Origin: Anaeromyxobacter diazotrophicus
GTDB taxonomy: Bacteria; Myxococcota; Myxococcia; Myxococcales; Anaeromyxobacteraceae
Direction of reading: 5' to 3'
Assembly: GCF_013340205.1 (NCBI RefSeq)
Contig: NZ_BJTG01000004.1
Location: 372,001-436,000 of the forward strand
Length of the DNA stretch: 64,000 bases
Shown here: in pieces, positions 1-10,571 of the stretch
How the letters are laid out: each line of letters begins with the position of its first letter
How positions within the stretch are numbered: the stretch's first letter is position 1
The notes under the pieces: model-generated
What the model was told of the DNA's origin: nothing
Seen by the model: the letters and a program-made list of their open reading frames with translations, nothing else
The model's database searches: none
Program-made: the position numbers and the translations under genes

Positions 1-747
<747 letters not shown>

Positions 748-774
748 CCTCCCTTGACCCGCAGGGGGGGAAGG

Positions 775-810
775 GCCGGCGAGCGCGACACTCGCCGGCT
801 CTCTCGTTTT
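775..810 (+). terminator. Rho-independent terminator after mdh
   Basis: A perfect 9-bp stem GCCGGCGAG/CTCGCCGGC with a 7-nt loop is followed by TCTCTCGTTTT. It lies 28 bases after the mdh stop and before sucC, so it should separate the two transcripts. Confidence 0.8.
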
Positions 811-866
811 GGGTTAATGAATCGGGCCTCGCGGCGTGCCGGCCGCGGGGAAGGGGATACGGCGCC

Positions 867-2033
<1,167 letters not shown>

Positions 2034-2050
2034 GCGCTCGAGGAGACACC

Positions 2051-3067
2051 GTGAGCATCCTCGTCGACAGGAACACGCGCGTCCTCGTGCAAGGGATCAC
2101 CGGCTCCGCCGGCAGCTTCCACGCCGAGCAGATGCTGGCCTACGGGACGAAGCTGGTGGCCGGCGTCACGCCCGGCCGCGGCGGGACCCGCTTCCAGGGC
2201 GAGGTGCCCATCTTCCACACCGTGCAGCAGGCGGTGAGGGAGACGGGCGCCAACGCGTGTTGCATCTTCGTGCCGCCCCCCTACGCGGCCGACGCCATCA
2301 TCGAGGCCGCCGACGCCGGCATCGAGCTCATCGTCGCCATCACCGAGGGCATCCCGGTGCTCGACATGGTGAAGGTGCGCCGGGACCTGAAGGACCGCGC
2401 CGCGGCGCGCCTCATCGGCCCGAACTGCCCCGGCCTCATCACCCCCGGGCAGTGCAAGATCGGCATCATGCCGGGCCACATCCACCGGCCCGGCCGCGTC
2501 GGGGTGGTGTCGCGCTCGGGCACGCTCACCTACGAGGCGGTGCACCAGCTCACCCAGCTCGGCCTGGGCCAGTCGACGGCGGTCGGGATCGGCGGCGATC
2601 CGGTGCACGGCACGGACTTCGTGGACGTGCTCTCGCGCTTCGAGCAGGACCCCGAGACCGACGCCGTCATCATGATCGGCGAGATCGGCGGCACCGAGGA
2701 GGAGCGCGGCGCCGAGTTCGTGAAGACCAGCATGTCGAAGCCGGTGGTGGGGTTCATCGCCGGCCGGACCGCCCCGCCCGGCAAGCGGATGGGCCACGCC
2801 GGCGCGGTCATCTCGGGCGGCAGCGGCACCGCCGAGGCGAAGCTCGAGGCGATGCGCGCGGCCGGGATCACCGTCTGCGACGGCCCGCACCTGCTCGGCA
2901 AGACGATGAAGGACGTGCTGGACCGGCGGGGCGCGCGGCCGCGCGCGGCGCCGGTCCGGACCAAGACGCGGACGCCGGCCCCATCGCGGGCGGCCGCGCG
3001 CAGCGCCGCCCCCTCGCAGCGCGGAGGGAAGGCCGCCAAGAAGGCGGCCAAGGGCGAGCGCGAGTAG
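2051..3067 (+). CDS. sucD: succinyl-CoA synthetase alpha subunit with basic C-terminal tail
   Basis: CoA-binding alpha chain of succinyl-CoA ligase. The GTG at 2051 has GAGGAGA upstream and opens with a family-typical N-terminus ([17 protein letters not shown]). The phosphorylated histidine lies in [10 protein letters not shown] at about residue 249. The protein is 338 residues, whereas SucD is usually about 290; the excess is a C-terminal tail of about 45 residues rich in Ala, Lys, Arg and Pro (ending [11 protein letters not shown]) that resembles the disordered tails of histone-H1-like bacterial proteins. The catalytic part looks intact. Confidence 0.95.
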   Translation: MSILVDRNTRVLVQGITGSAGSFHAEQMLAYGTKLVAGVTPGRGGTRFQGEVPIFHTVQQAVRETGANACCIFVPPPYAADAIIEAADAGIELIVAITEGIPVLDMVKVRRDLKDRAAARLIGPNCPGLITPGQCKIGIMPGHIHRPGRVGVVSRSGTLTYEAVHQLTQLGLGQSTAVGIGGDPVHGTDFVDVLSRFEQDPETDAVIMIGEIGGTEEERGAEFVKTSMSKPVVGFIAGRTAPPGKRMGHAGAVISGGSGTAEAKLEAMRAAGITVCDGPHLLGKTMKDVLDRRGARPRAAPVRTKTRTPAPSRAAARSAAPSQRGGKAAKKAAKGERE

Positions 3068-3154
3068 CCCGGCCCGCGCGCCCGGGAGCGGGCGCCGCGG
3101 CCGGTTCACCCATCGAGCGGCGCGCCCGGCGGGCGGCCCGAGGAAGGAAGCACC

Positions 3155-3592
3155 ATGTCGAAGGAACGCACGCTGTCCATCATCAAGCCCGACGGCGTCG
3201 AGAAGGGCGTCATCGGAAAGGTCATCGGCCGCTTCGAGGAGGAGGGCCTGAAGCCGGTCGCCATCCGGATGGCGCGGCTCTCCCAGGCGGAGGCCGAGGG
3301 CTTCTACGCGGTCCACAAGGCGCGTCCGTTCTTCAAGGACCTGGTCTCGTTCATGACGAGCGGCCCGGTGGTGCTGATGGTGCTCGAGGGCGAGAACGCG
3401 GTGGCGAAGAACCGCGAGGTCATGGGCGCGACCGACCCCGCCAAGGCGGCCCCCAACACGCTCCGCAAGCTGCACGCCTCCAACATCGAGAAGAACACCG
3501 TCCACGGCTCGGACAGCGCCGACAACGCCAAGGTCGAGATCGCCTACTTCTTCCCCGAGACGGCCATCAGCGCGTACGAGTGGAAGCGGTAG
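3155..3592 (+). CDS. ndk: nucleoside diphosphate kinase
   Basis: Transfers the gamma phosphate of ATP to nucleoside diphosphates; cytosolic. At 145 residues it has normal length and covers the whole family: [10 protein letters not shown] at the N-terminus, the substrate-loop region [15 protein letters not shown], and the catalytic histidine in NTVHGSDS at about residue 117. AGGAAGGAAG lies just before the ATG. It follows sucCD, the source of nucleoside triphosphate in the TCA cycle, and may be co-transcribed with it across an 87-base gap. Confidence 0.97.
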   Translation: MSKERTLSIIKPDGVEKGVIGKVIGRFEEEGLKPVAIRMARLSQAEAEGFYAVHKARPFFKDLVSFMTSGPVVLMVLEGENAVAKNREVMGATDPAKAAPNTLRKLHASNIEKNTVHGSDSADNAKVEIAYFFPETAISAYEWKR

Positions 3593-3669
3593 CCTCCTCG
3601 CCGCGCGGCGGGCGCCTCCCCCATTCCGGGGGGCGCCGGTCCCGGCACCCCCGGCAGCAGCGGCTCGTA

Positions 3670-3729
3670 ATGCGGCGGTTTTCCTGGCCTTTGCGGGTCT
3701 GGAAAGCCGCCGTCCCGTCCGCCGGTTAA
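3670..3729 (+). other. possible 19-residue leader ORF with overlapping hairpin
   Basis: A short ATG frame (MRRFSWPLRVWKAAVPSAG) overlaps an 11-bp stem with a 16-nt loop (3674-3684 pairing with 3701-3711, one G-U pair). It is followed 10 bases later by the terminator at 3740-3767 and then by the CNNM gene. No clear ribosome binding site is visible. The order short frame, hairpin, terminator, gene resembles an attenuator, but chance is quite possible in this GC-rich DNA. Confidence 0.2.
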
Positions 3730-3739
3730 GATCTTCGTT

Positions 3740-3767
3740 CCCGTCCGGCTCGCGGACGGGCTTTTTC
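3740..3767 (+). terminator. Rho-independent terminator downstream of ndk
   Basis: Perfect 8-bp stem CCCGTCCG/CGGACGGG with a 5-nt loop and the tract CTTTTTC. It lies 24 bases before the next gene start, so it either ends the sucCD-ndk transcript or acts in the leader of the CNNM gene. Confidence 0.82.
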
Positions 3768-3790
3768 GCCGGGCGGAAGGGAAGGAGACC

Positions 3791-5179
3791 TTGGAAGGGA
3801 TGTCGTCATGGGAGCCGGTCGTGGGGCTCCTCCTCATCCTCGCCTCGGCCTTCTGCTCCGGCTCCGAGACCGCCCTCACCGCGCTCGGGGAGCCGCGCGC
3901 GCGCCAGCTGGCCGAGTCGGCCGGCCGGCGCGGCCGCCGGCTGGGGCTGTGGCTCGCGCGCCCGGAGGGCGTGCTCTCGACGCTCCTCGTCGGCAACACG
4001 CTCGTCAACATCGGCGCCGGCGCCATGGCCGGCGACCTGGCGCACCGCCTGGCGGCCTCGCACGCCTGGCCGGACGGCTCGGTGCTGGCGATCGCCACCG
4101 CGCTCACCACCTGCGCCATCCTCTTCGCCGGCGAGATCATCCCCAAGACGCTCGCGAAGCGTCACCCCACGCGCTGGGCGCTCGCCGCCATGCCGGCGGT
4201 CCAGCTCCTCTACTGGGCCCTCTGGCCGGTGACGACCGGCCTCGTCCGGGCCACCAACCGCATCGTGGCGGCCCTCGGCGGGGCCCGCGCGCCGACGCCC
4301 GCCGTGACGAGCGCCGAGATCGAGTACCTCATCGAGATGGGCACGCGCGAGGGCGTGCTCGACGAGGTGAAGGAGGAGCTGCTCAACAGCGTCCTCGAGT
4401 TCGCCGACCGGGTGGTGAAGGAGGTCATGGTGCCGCGCACGCGCATGGCCGCCATCGACCGCGACGCGCCGCCGGAGGAGATCCTGCGCATCGTCACCGA
4501 GAACCCGTACAGCAGGATGCCGGTCTACCGCGACTCGATCGACGACGTGCGGGGGGTGCTGCTCGTGCGCGAGATGGTGCCGGAGCTGGCGAAGAGCCCC
4601 AAGAGCGCGGTGGCGGCGCTCGACCGGCTCATGAAGCCGCCCTTCTTCGTGCCCGAGCAGATGAAGATCTCGCGCCTGCTGAAGGAGATGCAGAAGCGCA
4701 AGACGCACCTCGCCATCGTGGTGGACGAGTTCGGGGGCACGAGCGGGCTCGCCACCCTGGAGGACGTCCTGGAGGAGATCGTCGGCGAGATCCAGGACGA
4801 GGGGGACGTCGAGGCGGCGCCGGTGCGCGAGGCCGCGCCCGGCGTGTACCTGGCGGACGCCGGCGTGCCGCTCCGGGAGCTGGAGGAGTTCCTCAACGAG
4901 CACGCGGAGGGCGAGGGCGACGACCCGGACCACGCCGTGAAGTTCCCCGAGGAGGGCGACTACGAGACGCTGGGCGGGTTCGTCACCGCCACCGCCGGCC
5001 GCGTGCCGCACGTGGGCGCGCTGGTGGCCTGGGACGGGCTCACCTTCACCGTGCGCGGCGGCGACGAGCGGCGCGTCACCAAGGTCGAGATCGCGCGGCG
5101 CCGGGCCCCGGCGGCGGGCGAGCCGGCGCCGGAGCTGCCCGAGCCGGCGCGCCAGGCCGCGGGCGGGCGCCGGGCGTGA
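3791..5179 (+). CDS. CNNM/CorC-HlyC family membrane protein
   Basis: Hemolysin C/CorC-type protein, usually linked to Mg2+/Co2+ transport or tolerance; inner membrane. Of 462 residues, about 1-180 form a DUF21 (CNNM) domain with several hydrophobic segments and the GSETALTA motif. About 205-330 form a CBS pair (VMVPRTRMAAID, FFVPEQMKISRLLKEMQ, VVDEFGGTSGLATLEDVLEEIVGEI), and about 345-435 the C-terminal CorC/HlyC domain. Start: TTG at 3791 is close to AAGGAG; an in-frame ATG at 3800 is an alternative three codons later. The stop overlaps the rlmN start by four bases. Confidence 0.88.
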   Translation: MEGMSSWEPVVGLLLILASAFCSGSETALTALGEPRARQLAESAGRRGRRLGLWLARPEGVLSTLLVGNTLVNIGAGAMAGDLAHRLAASHAWPDGSVLAIATALTTCAILFAGEIIPKTLAKRHPTRWALAAMPAVQLLYWALWPVTTGLVRATNRIVAALGGARAPTPAVTSAEIEYLIEMGTREGVLDEVKEELLNSVLEFADRVVKEVMVPRTRMAAIDRDAPPEEILRIVTENPYSRMPVYRDSIDDVRGVLLVREMVPELAKSPKSAVAALDRLMKPPFFVPEQMKISRLLKEMQKRKTHLAIVVDEFGGTSGLATLEDVLEEIVGEIQDEGDVEAAPVREAAPGVYLADAGVPLRELEEFLNEHAEGEGDDPDHAVKFPEEGDYETLGGFVTATAGRVPHVGALVAWDGLTFTVRGGDERRVTKVEIARRRAPAAGEPAPELPEPARQAAGGRRA

Positions 5180-6309
5180 CGGAGCGCCTCCCCGACCTGC
5201 GCGCCTTCCCGCTGCCCCGCCTGGCGGCGGCGCTGGAGGCGCTCGGCGAGAAGCCGTACCGGGCGCGCCAGCTCTTCCGCTGGCTGCACCAGAAGGGCGC
5301 CGCCTCGTTCGACGAGATGACCGACCTCCCGCGCGAGCTGCGCGCGCGGCTGGCCGAGCGCTTCGCGCTCCTCACCCTCGAGCGCGCGGAGGAGCACCGC
5401 TCCTCCGACGGCACCATCAAGTGGAAGTGGCGCACGGTCGACGGGCGCTTCATCGAGTCGGTCTACATGCCGCACACGGGGAACGACGACGAGGAGGGCG
5501 AGGGGCCGAAGAACCGCGAGCGCCGCACGCTGTGCGTGTCGACGCAGGTGGGCTGCGCGGTCGGCTGCGTCTTCTGCATGACCGGCACCATGGGGCTGTC
5601 GCGGAACCTCGGGCCGGGCGAGATCGCCGATCAGGTCCACCGCGCCAACCGGCGCCTCCTCGAGCTGGGGGAGGGGGAGGGGCCCCGCCCGCTCACGAAC
5701 CTCGTCTTCATGGGGATGGGCGAGCCGCTCCACAACTTCGAGAGCCTCAAGCTCGCGCTCGAGCTGCTCCTCTGCGAGGACGGCCCGAACTTCTCCCACC
5801 GCCACGTCACCGTCTCCACCTCGGGCCTCGTCCCGCAGCTGCGGCGGCTCGGGGAGGAGACCTCGGTGAAGCTGGCGGTGAGCCTCAACGCCACCACCGA
5901 CGCGCAGCGCGACGCGCTCATGCCGGTGAACCGGCGCTACCCCATCGCCGAGCTGCTCGCGGCCTGCCGCGCCTTCCCCATGAAGCAGGGGCGGCGCATC
6001 ACCTTCGAGTACGTGCTGCTCGGCGGCGTGAACGACGGCGACGACGACGCCGAGCGGCTGGCGCACCTCCTGCGCGGCCTCCCGGCCAAGGTGAACCTCA
6101 TCCCCTACAACGCCAACCCGGGCCTCGGCTTCGCCGCGCCCGCGCCGGCGCGGGTCGAGGCCTTCCGGGACGTGCTCCTGGCGCGCCAGGTGACGGCGGT
6201 GGTGCGGAAGAACCGCGGCCAGGACATCGCGGCGGCCTGCGGCCAGCTGGCCGCCGAGGGCGGCCCCGGCGACCCCCGCCGCCGGCGCGGCCCGGCCGCC
6301 TCGCCGTAG
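5176..6309 (+). CDS. rlmN: 23S rRNA A2503 / tRNA A37 C2-methyltransferase (radical SAM)
   Basis: Dual-specificity RNA methyltransferase RlmN, making 2-methyladenosine in 23S rRNA and some tRNAs. The 377-residue protein carries the radical-SAM cluster motif CAVGCVFC, the family segments KWKW, TLCVSTQVGC, NLVFMGMGEPLHN and VSTSGLVPQLRRL, and a late Cys in AACGQLA. The N-terminal YRARQLFRWLHQKGA helical domain is also typical. Start: the GTG overlaps the preceding stop (GTGA), implying translational coupling. The C-terminus ends in a short Pro/Arg-rich tail. Confidence 0.94.
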   Translation: MTERLPDLRAFPLPRLAAALEALGEKPYRARQLFRWLHQKGAASFDEMTDLPRELRARLAERFALLTLERAEEHRSSDGTIKWKWRTVDGRFIESVYMPHTGNDDEEGEGPKNRERRTLCVSTQVGCAVGCVFCMTGTMGLSRNLGPGEIADQVHRANRRLLELGEGEGPRPLTNLVFMGMGEPLHNFESLKLALELLLCEDGPNFSHRHVTVSTSGLVPQLRRLGEETSVKLAVSLNATTDAQRDALMPVNRRYPIAELLAACRAFPMKQGRRITFEYVLLGGVNDGDDDAERLAHLLRGLPAKVNLIPYNANPGLGFAAPAPARVEAFRDVLLARQVTAVVRKNRGQDIAAACGQLAAEGGPGDPRRRRGPAASP

Positions 6310-6409
6310 CGGCCGCCGGGCGGCGCTCGGAGGCCCGGCGCCCGGGAGGTGACGGGGGGCGGCCGGCCCTGCTACAACCCGCGGCGCCCTTCCCAGGAGC
6401 CCCCTCGCC

Positions 6410-7348
6410 ATGTCCCTGCTCGTCGTCGGCTCGATCGCACTCGACTCGGTGGAGACGCCCTTCGGGCGCCGCGAGGACGTGCTGGGCGGCTCGGCCACCT
6501 ACTTCTCCACCGCGGCCAGCTTCTTCGGCCCGGTGCGCCTCGTGGCCACCGTCGGCGAGGACTTCCCCGCCGAGCACGTGCGCTTCCTGGAGGAGCGCGG
6601 GGTGGACCTGGCGGGCCTGGAGCGGCGCGCCGGCCGGACCTTCCGCTGGAAGGGGCGGTACGCCTTCGACCTCAACACCGCCCACACCCTCGAGACGCAG
6701 CTCAACGTCTTCGGCGACTTCCAGCCCGAGCTGCCGGCGGCCTACCGCGACTCGCGGTACGTCTTCCTGGGCAACATCGACCCGGACCTCCAGCGGCGCG
6801 TGCTCGACCAGGTGAAGGCGCCCCGGTTCGTCGCCTGCGACACGATGAACTTCTGGATCGACTCCAAGCGCGAGAGCCTGCTCAAGACGCTGCGCCGGGT
6901 CGACATGCTGTTCGTGAACGACGCCGAGGCGCGGCAGCTCGCCGGCGAGCACAACGTGGTCAAGGCGGCGCGGCGCATCCTGGGCTTCGGGCCGCGCGCG
7001 GTGGTCATCAAGCGCGGCGAGTACGGCGCGCTCTTCTTCGCCGGCGACCACGTGTTCTCCGCCTGCGCCTACCCGCTCGCCTCGCTCTTCGACCCCACCG
7101 GGGCCGGCGACAGCTTCGCCGGCGGGTTCATGGGATACCTGGCGCGCAGCGGCCGCGAGGCGCCGGACGTCCTGCGGCGCGCCATCGTGACCGGGAGCGT
7201 GCTCGCCAGCTTCGCCGTCGAGCAGTTCTCGCTCGACCGGCTGGCCACGCTGGCGCACGACGAGATCCGCGGCCGGTACCGCGAGCTGCTCCAGCTCGCG
7301 CACTTCGACGAGCTCGAGGCCGACCTGTTCGACGGACTCCGGCGTTGA
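6410..7348 (+). CDS. PfkB family sugar/nucleoside kinase
   Basis: Ribokinase/PfkB-type ATP-dependent kinase of 312 residues; the substrate cannot be told from sequence. Seen: N-terminal SLLVVGSIALDSV, the glycine pair in VLGGSATYFSTAASFFG that binds substrate, and the second PfkB signature DPTGAGDSFAGGF at about residues 228-240 with the catalytic Asp of GAGD. No clear transport or catabolic partner sits beside it. The metallophosphoesterase begins 73 bases downstream on the same strand. Confidence 0.85.
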   Translation: MSLLVVGSIALDSVETPFGRREDVLGGSATYFSTAASFFGPVRLVATVGEDFPAEHVRFLEERGVDLAGLERRAGRTFRWKGRYAFDLNTAHTLETQLNVFGDFQPELPAAYRDSRYVFLGNIDPDLQRRVLDQVKAPRFVACDTMNFWIDSKRESLLKTLRRVDMLFVNDAEARQLAGEHNVVKAARRILGFGPRAVVIKRGEYGALFFAGDHVFSACAYPLASLFDPTGAGDSFAGGFMGYLARSGREAPDVLRRAIVTGSVLASFAVEQFSLDRLATLAHDEIRGRYRELLQLAHFDELEADLFDGLRR

Positions 7349-7421
7349 CCGGCCCGGCCGCGCCCGGCTACGATCGCCCGTCCGGCCCGTACCCGCCGCA
7401 CCCCCGGCCCGGCGGCCGCCG

Positions 7422-8156
7422 ATGCGCATCGCGATCCTGAGCGACATCCACGCCAACCTCGAGGCGCTGGTCGAGGTGGAGGCGGCGCTCGGGCGGCTGG
7501 CGGTGGACCGCGTCGTCTGCACCGGCGACGTGGTCGGCTACGGCGCCAGCCCGAACGCCTGCTGCGAGCGGATCCGCGACCTCGCCTCGATCACCCTGCT
7601 CGGCAACCACGACGCGGCCGTGGCCGGGCGGATGGAGTACGCCTACTACTACGACGCCGCCCGGCAGGCCCTCGACTGGACGGCGCAGCAGCTCGACCCC
7701 GACCACCTCGCCTGGCTGCGCTCGCTGCCCTACACGCACCGGGTGGACGACGTCGCCTTCAGCCACGGCTCGCCGGTGCTCCCCGGCGAGTTCGAGTACG
7801 TCTTCGCGCTGGAGCAGGCGCAGGAGCTGGTGGCCCACCAGGCGCGGCTCGCCCCGGTCACGTTCATCGGCCACTCACACCTGTGCAAGGCGTTCGCGCT
7901 CGACCGGCACGGCCAGGTGGCGGAGGTGTCGGCGCCCGCGCTCGTGCTCGACCCCGACCGCCAGTACATCGTGTCGGTGGGCTCGGTCGGCCAGCCCCGC
8001 GACTACGACAGCCGCGCCTGCTTCGTCACCTACGACACCGAGGCGCGCCGGGTCGAGTACCACCGCGTCTCGTACGACATCGCCACCGCCGCCCGGCGCA
8101 TCTTCGACGCCGCGCTGGCGGAGAACTTCGGGAAGCGGCTCTTCCTCGGGGTGTAG
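7422..8156 (+). CDS. metallophosphoesterase, YfcE/DR1281-like (calcineurin-like fold)
   Basis: 244-residue dimetal phosphoesterase. The five metal-binding blocks are visible in order: LSDIHAN near residue 7, GDVVGYG near 36, LGNHDAA near 65, FSHGSP near 110, and GHSH near 149. Proteins of this compact type act on nucleotides or phosphodiesters, but no substrate can be named. It ends just before the convergent PQQ-like gene; only 22 bases separate the two stops. Confidence 0.86.
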   Translation: MRIAILSDIHANLEALVEVEAALGRLAVDRVVCTGDVVGYGASPNACCERIRDLASITLLGNHDAAVAGRMEYAYYYDAARQALDWTAQQLDPDHLAWLRSLPYTHRVDDVAFSHGSPVLPGEFEYVFALEQAQELVAHQARLAPVTFIGHSHLCKAFALDRHGQVAEVSAPALVLDPDRQYIVSVGSVGQPRDYDSRACFVTYDTEARRVEYHRVSYDIATAARRIFDAALAENFGKRLFLGV

Positions 8157-8178
8157 CGCCCCGCGCCGCCGCCCGCGC

Positions 8179-10449
8179 CTAGTCGATCACGCTGAGGTGC
8201 GACGCCAGGCGCGCGGCGAAGAGCGCCCCCTCGGCGTCGAGCGCCCACAGGTCGAGCTCGGCGCTGGCGGCGAGGCGCGCCGGTGCGCCGAGGCGGGCGT
8301 GTCCGAGCGGGCGGCCGGTGGCGAGCTCCAGCGCCGCGACGCCGTCCCCGGGCACGAGCGCCACCCCGCGCGCCGCGAGCGGCGGGACGTTGACCTCCGG
8401 CGGGGCCGCCGGCTCCTCCGCCCTCGACCAGAGCGCGGCGCCGGCGCGGTCGAGGGCGAGGCACGCCCCCGCGCCGGTCTTGACGAGGAGCCCGCCCGCG
8501 GTGGGCGCCAGCGCCACCGGGCCCGGCCCGAGCGGCGGCGCGTCCTCCCAGGCCAGGGCGCCGGCCGGGTCCACCGCCGCCACCACCGGATCGCCCGCCA
8601 CGAGGCCGGGGACCCCCAGCAGCCCCGCGAACGGCACCAGCGGGCCGGTTGGGGTCGCGTCGAGCGGCACCTCGAAGCGGCGCCGCCCCGTCGCCGGGTC
8701 CAGGGCGAGGAGCGTGCCCCCGAGGTCGGTGACGCAGAGCGCGAGCAGCGCGCCGGCGTGGAGCCCGGGCGCGGCCGCCAGCGGCCCGGGGAGGCGCACC
8801 CGCCAGGTGGCGCGGCCGCTCGCCGCGTCCAGGGCGTAGAGGAACCCCGCCGCGCTCCCCACCACCGCCAGTGGCCCGGCGGCGGTCGCGCGCAGCGCCC
8901 GGGCGGCGGGCGGCGCGGCGGTCCAGAGGACGCGCCCGGTGCCGGGCTCGAGCGCGGCGACCGACTCGCGCCCCACCCACAGCGCGACGCCGCCGGCGAG
9001 GCGGACCACCGCGGTCCCGCCCTCCGGTAGCTCCGCCACCGCCCGGGTCCACCGCTCGCGTCCGCTGCCGGCGTCCACCTGCGCCAGGCGCGCGCCGTCC
9101 TCGAGGTGTAGGACGCCCTCCTCGAGCCACGCCTGGCGCGCCCCGGGCCCGGTCCACCGCTCCGCGCCCGTGCGCGGGTCGAGCGCCAGCACCGCCGAGG
9201 CGCCGGCCGCGAGGACCAGGCCTCCCTCGAGCGCGAGGCCGAACCCCGCCGGCGCGCCGACGTCGCCGCGGAAGAGCTGACGGAACGAGAGCCGCCGGAC
9301 CTGCCCCGGCCCGAGCGGCGCGCGCGGGAGCCGGCGCGCGCGCCGCGAGCGCACCCGGCCGCCGGCGGCCGCGGCGGCGAGGCGGTCGCCCTCGAGGAGC
9401 TCCTGCACGTGCGCCAGGCGCTCGGCGGCGAGGGCGCGGAGCTCCGCCACCCAGCCGTTCTGCGCCTGCCAGGGGTTCCGGCCCGCCGCGACGCCGCAGA
9501 AGTCCACCGCCGCCTCGAGCAGCGCGCGGGCCAGGAGGAGCGGCGGCGCCGGGTGAGCGGGTCCGCCGGCGCGGGCGAGGGTCCCTGCGGCGAGGTCGCA
9601 GCGCAGGGCGACCGTCCCGTGCCGGCCGCGCCCGGCGAGCGAGAGCGGCGCGGAGCGCTCGCTCCGGCGCACCGCGTCGGCGAGCCGGCCGGCGAAGGCG
9701 GCCAGGTCGCGGAGCACCAGGAAAGGCGGCCCGTCGAGGGTCGCGACCTCGCGGCCGTCCGAGCCGCGCAGGACGACGCGGCCGGGGGCGAGCAGCGAGC
9801 CGAGGTCCGGCCCCGGGCCGCGGTAGGTCGCGAGGAGCCCCTCGTCGTCGCGCAGCTCGAAGGCGCAGGTCGGCGCGCCTCGCCGGCGCCGGGCGCGCGG
9901 CCCCGCGGAGGCGCTCCCCGCCGCGGGCGAGGGCTCGGGGGCCGGCCGCGCGGCGTCGAGGCGGGCCGCGAGCTGGCGGAGGTCCCCGCCCAGGCCGGCG
10001 CCGCCCGGCCCGCCGAGCGCGCCGAGCTCGTCGCCGAGCGCGCGGGCGGCGTCACGCGCGGCGCGCGCCAGCTCCGGGAGCTCCACCTCGACGTCGCGCG
10101 CCAGCACCCGGGCCGGGCGATCGAGCGCCACCACGGTGAGGAGCGCGTCCGCCCCGCGGCGGGCGAGGACCAGCTCCACGCTGCCCTCGCTGAAGTGCAC
10201 CTCGGCCCGCGGCGCCCCGGCCAGCAGCCGCAGCACCGCCTGGCCGAGGGCGGCGACGCCGGCCAGGAGCGTCCCCTCGGCGCGCCCGGCCGCGATGTCC
10301 ACCCCGTCCACCTCGAGCGCCAGCGCGTCGACCGCCTCCGCGGCCGCGAGCCGCGCCGCCGCGCGGCCGCGCGCGAAGGCAGCGCGCAGCGAAGGGTCCT
10401 CTTTCCAGGAGCTTCCGAGCCGGATGCGGAACACGGGGCCCAGCGTCAT
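8179..10449 (-). CDS. PQQ-binding-like beta-propeller repeat protein
   Basis: 756-residue protein of unknown function. The C-terminal ~390 residues contain repeated WD/PQQ-type blades with the pattern A-V-L-A-L-D-P-x-T-G (VLALDPRTGAERW, ALDAASGRATWRV, LLALDPATGRRRF, ALDRAGAALW), predicting an 8-bladed propeller. The N-terminal ~370 residues are Ala/Arg-rich and helical. No signal peptide is evident at either start, so it may be cytosolic. Start: the ATG at 10449 is preferred, since an upstream frame to 10515 would run through the predicted promoter of the divergent gene. Assembly, scaffold or quinoprotein roles cannot be distinguished. Confidence 0.72.
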   Translation of the reverse strand: MTLGPVFRIRLGSSWKEDPSLRAAFARGRAAARLAAAEAVDALALEVDGVDIAAGRAEGTLLAGVAALGQAVLRLLAGAPRAEVHFSEGSVELVLARRGADALLTVVALDRPARVLARDVEVELPELARAARDAARALGDELGALGGPGGAGLGGDLRQLAARLDAARPAPEPSPAAGSASAGPRARRRRGAPTCAFELRDDEGLLATYRGPGPDLGSLLAPGRVVLRGSDGREVATLDGPPFLVLRDLAAFAGRLADAVRRSERSAPLSLAGRGRHGTVALRCDLAAGTLARAGGPAHPAPPLLLARALLEAAVDFCGVAAGRNPWQAQNGWVAELRALAAERLAHVQELLEGDRLAAAAAGGRVRSRRARRLPRAPLGPGQVRRLSFRQLFRGDVGAPAGFGLALEGGLVLAAGASAVLALDPRTGAERWTGPGARQAWLEEGVLHLEDGARLAQVDAGSGRERWTRAVAELPEGGTAVVRLAGGVALWVGRESVAALEPGTGRVLWTAAPPAARALRATAAGPLAVVGSAAGFLYALDAASGRATWRVRLPGPLAAAPGLHAGALLALCVTDLGGTLLALDPATGRRRFEVPLDATPTGPLVPFAGLLGVPGLVAGDPVVAAVDPAGALAWEDAPPLGPGPVALAPTAGGLLVKTGAGACLALDRAGAALWSRAEEPAAPPEVNVPPLAARGVALVPGDGVAALELATGRPLGHARLGAPARLAASAELDLWALDAEGALFAARLASHLSVID

Positions 10450-10475
10450 GCCCGCGGGAGGCCGCGGTTTCAACG

Positions 10476-10504
10476 TTGACAGCCGAGCAGTCGGGCTCCA
10501 CACT
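10476..10504 (+). promoter_or_regulatory. sigma-70-type promoter for the HARE-HTH gene
   Basis: TTGACA, 17 bases, CACACT, ending 67 bases before the ATG at 10572. It lies in the divergent intergenic region; the -35 is perfect and the -10 is weak but resembles others in this window (CATACT, TAAACC). Confidence 0.55.
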
Positions 10505-10571
10505 GTCGAGCTCACCTAAGGCCCGAAAGGGCCAAGAGATTTCACCTGGGCACGACACGCATAGGGAAGAC

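Noticed and set aside
8871-10139. Plus-strand Arg/Pro/Ala-rich frame
   Set aside because: Composition of an antisense shadow; lies fully inside the PQQ-like gene, which has recognisable repeats.
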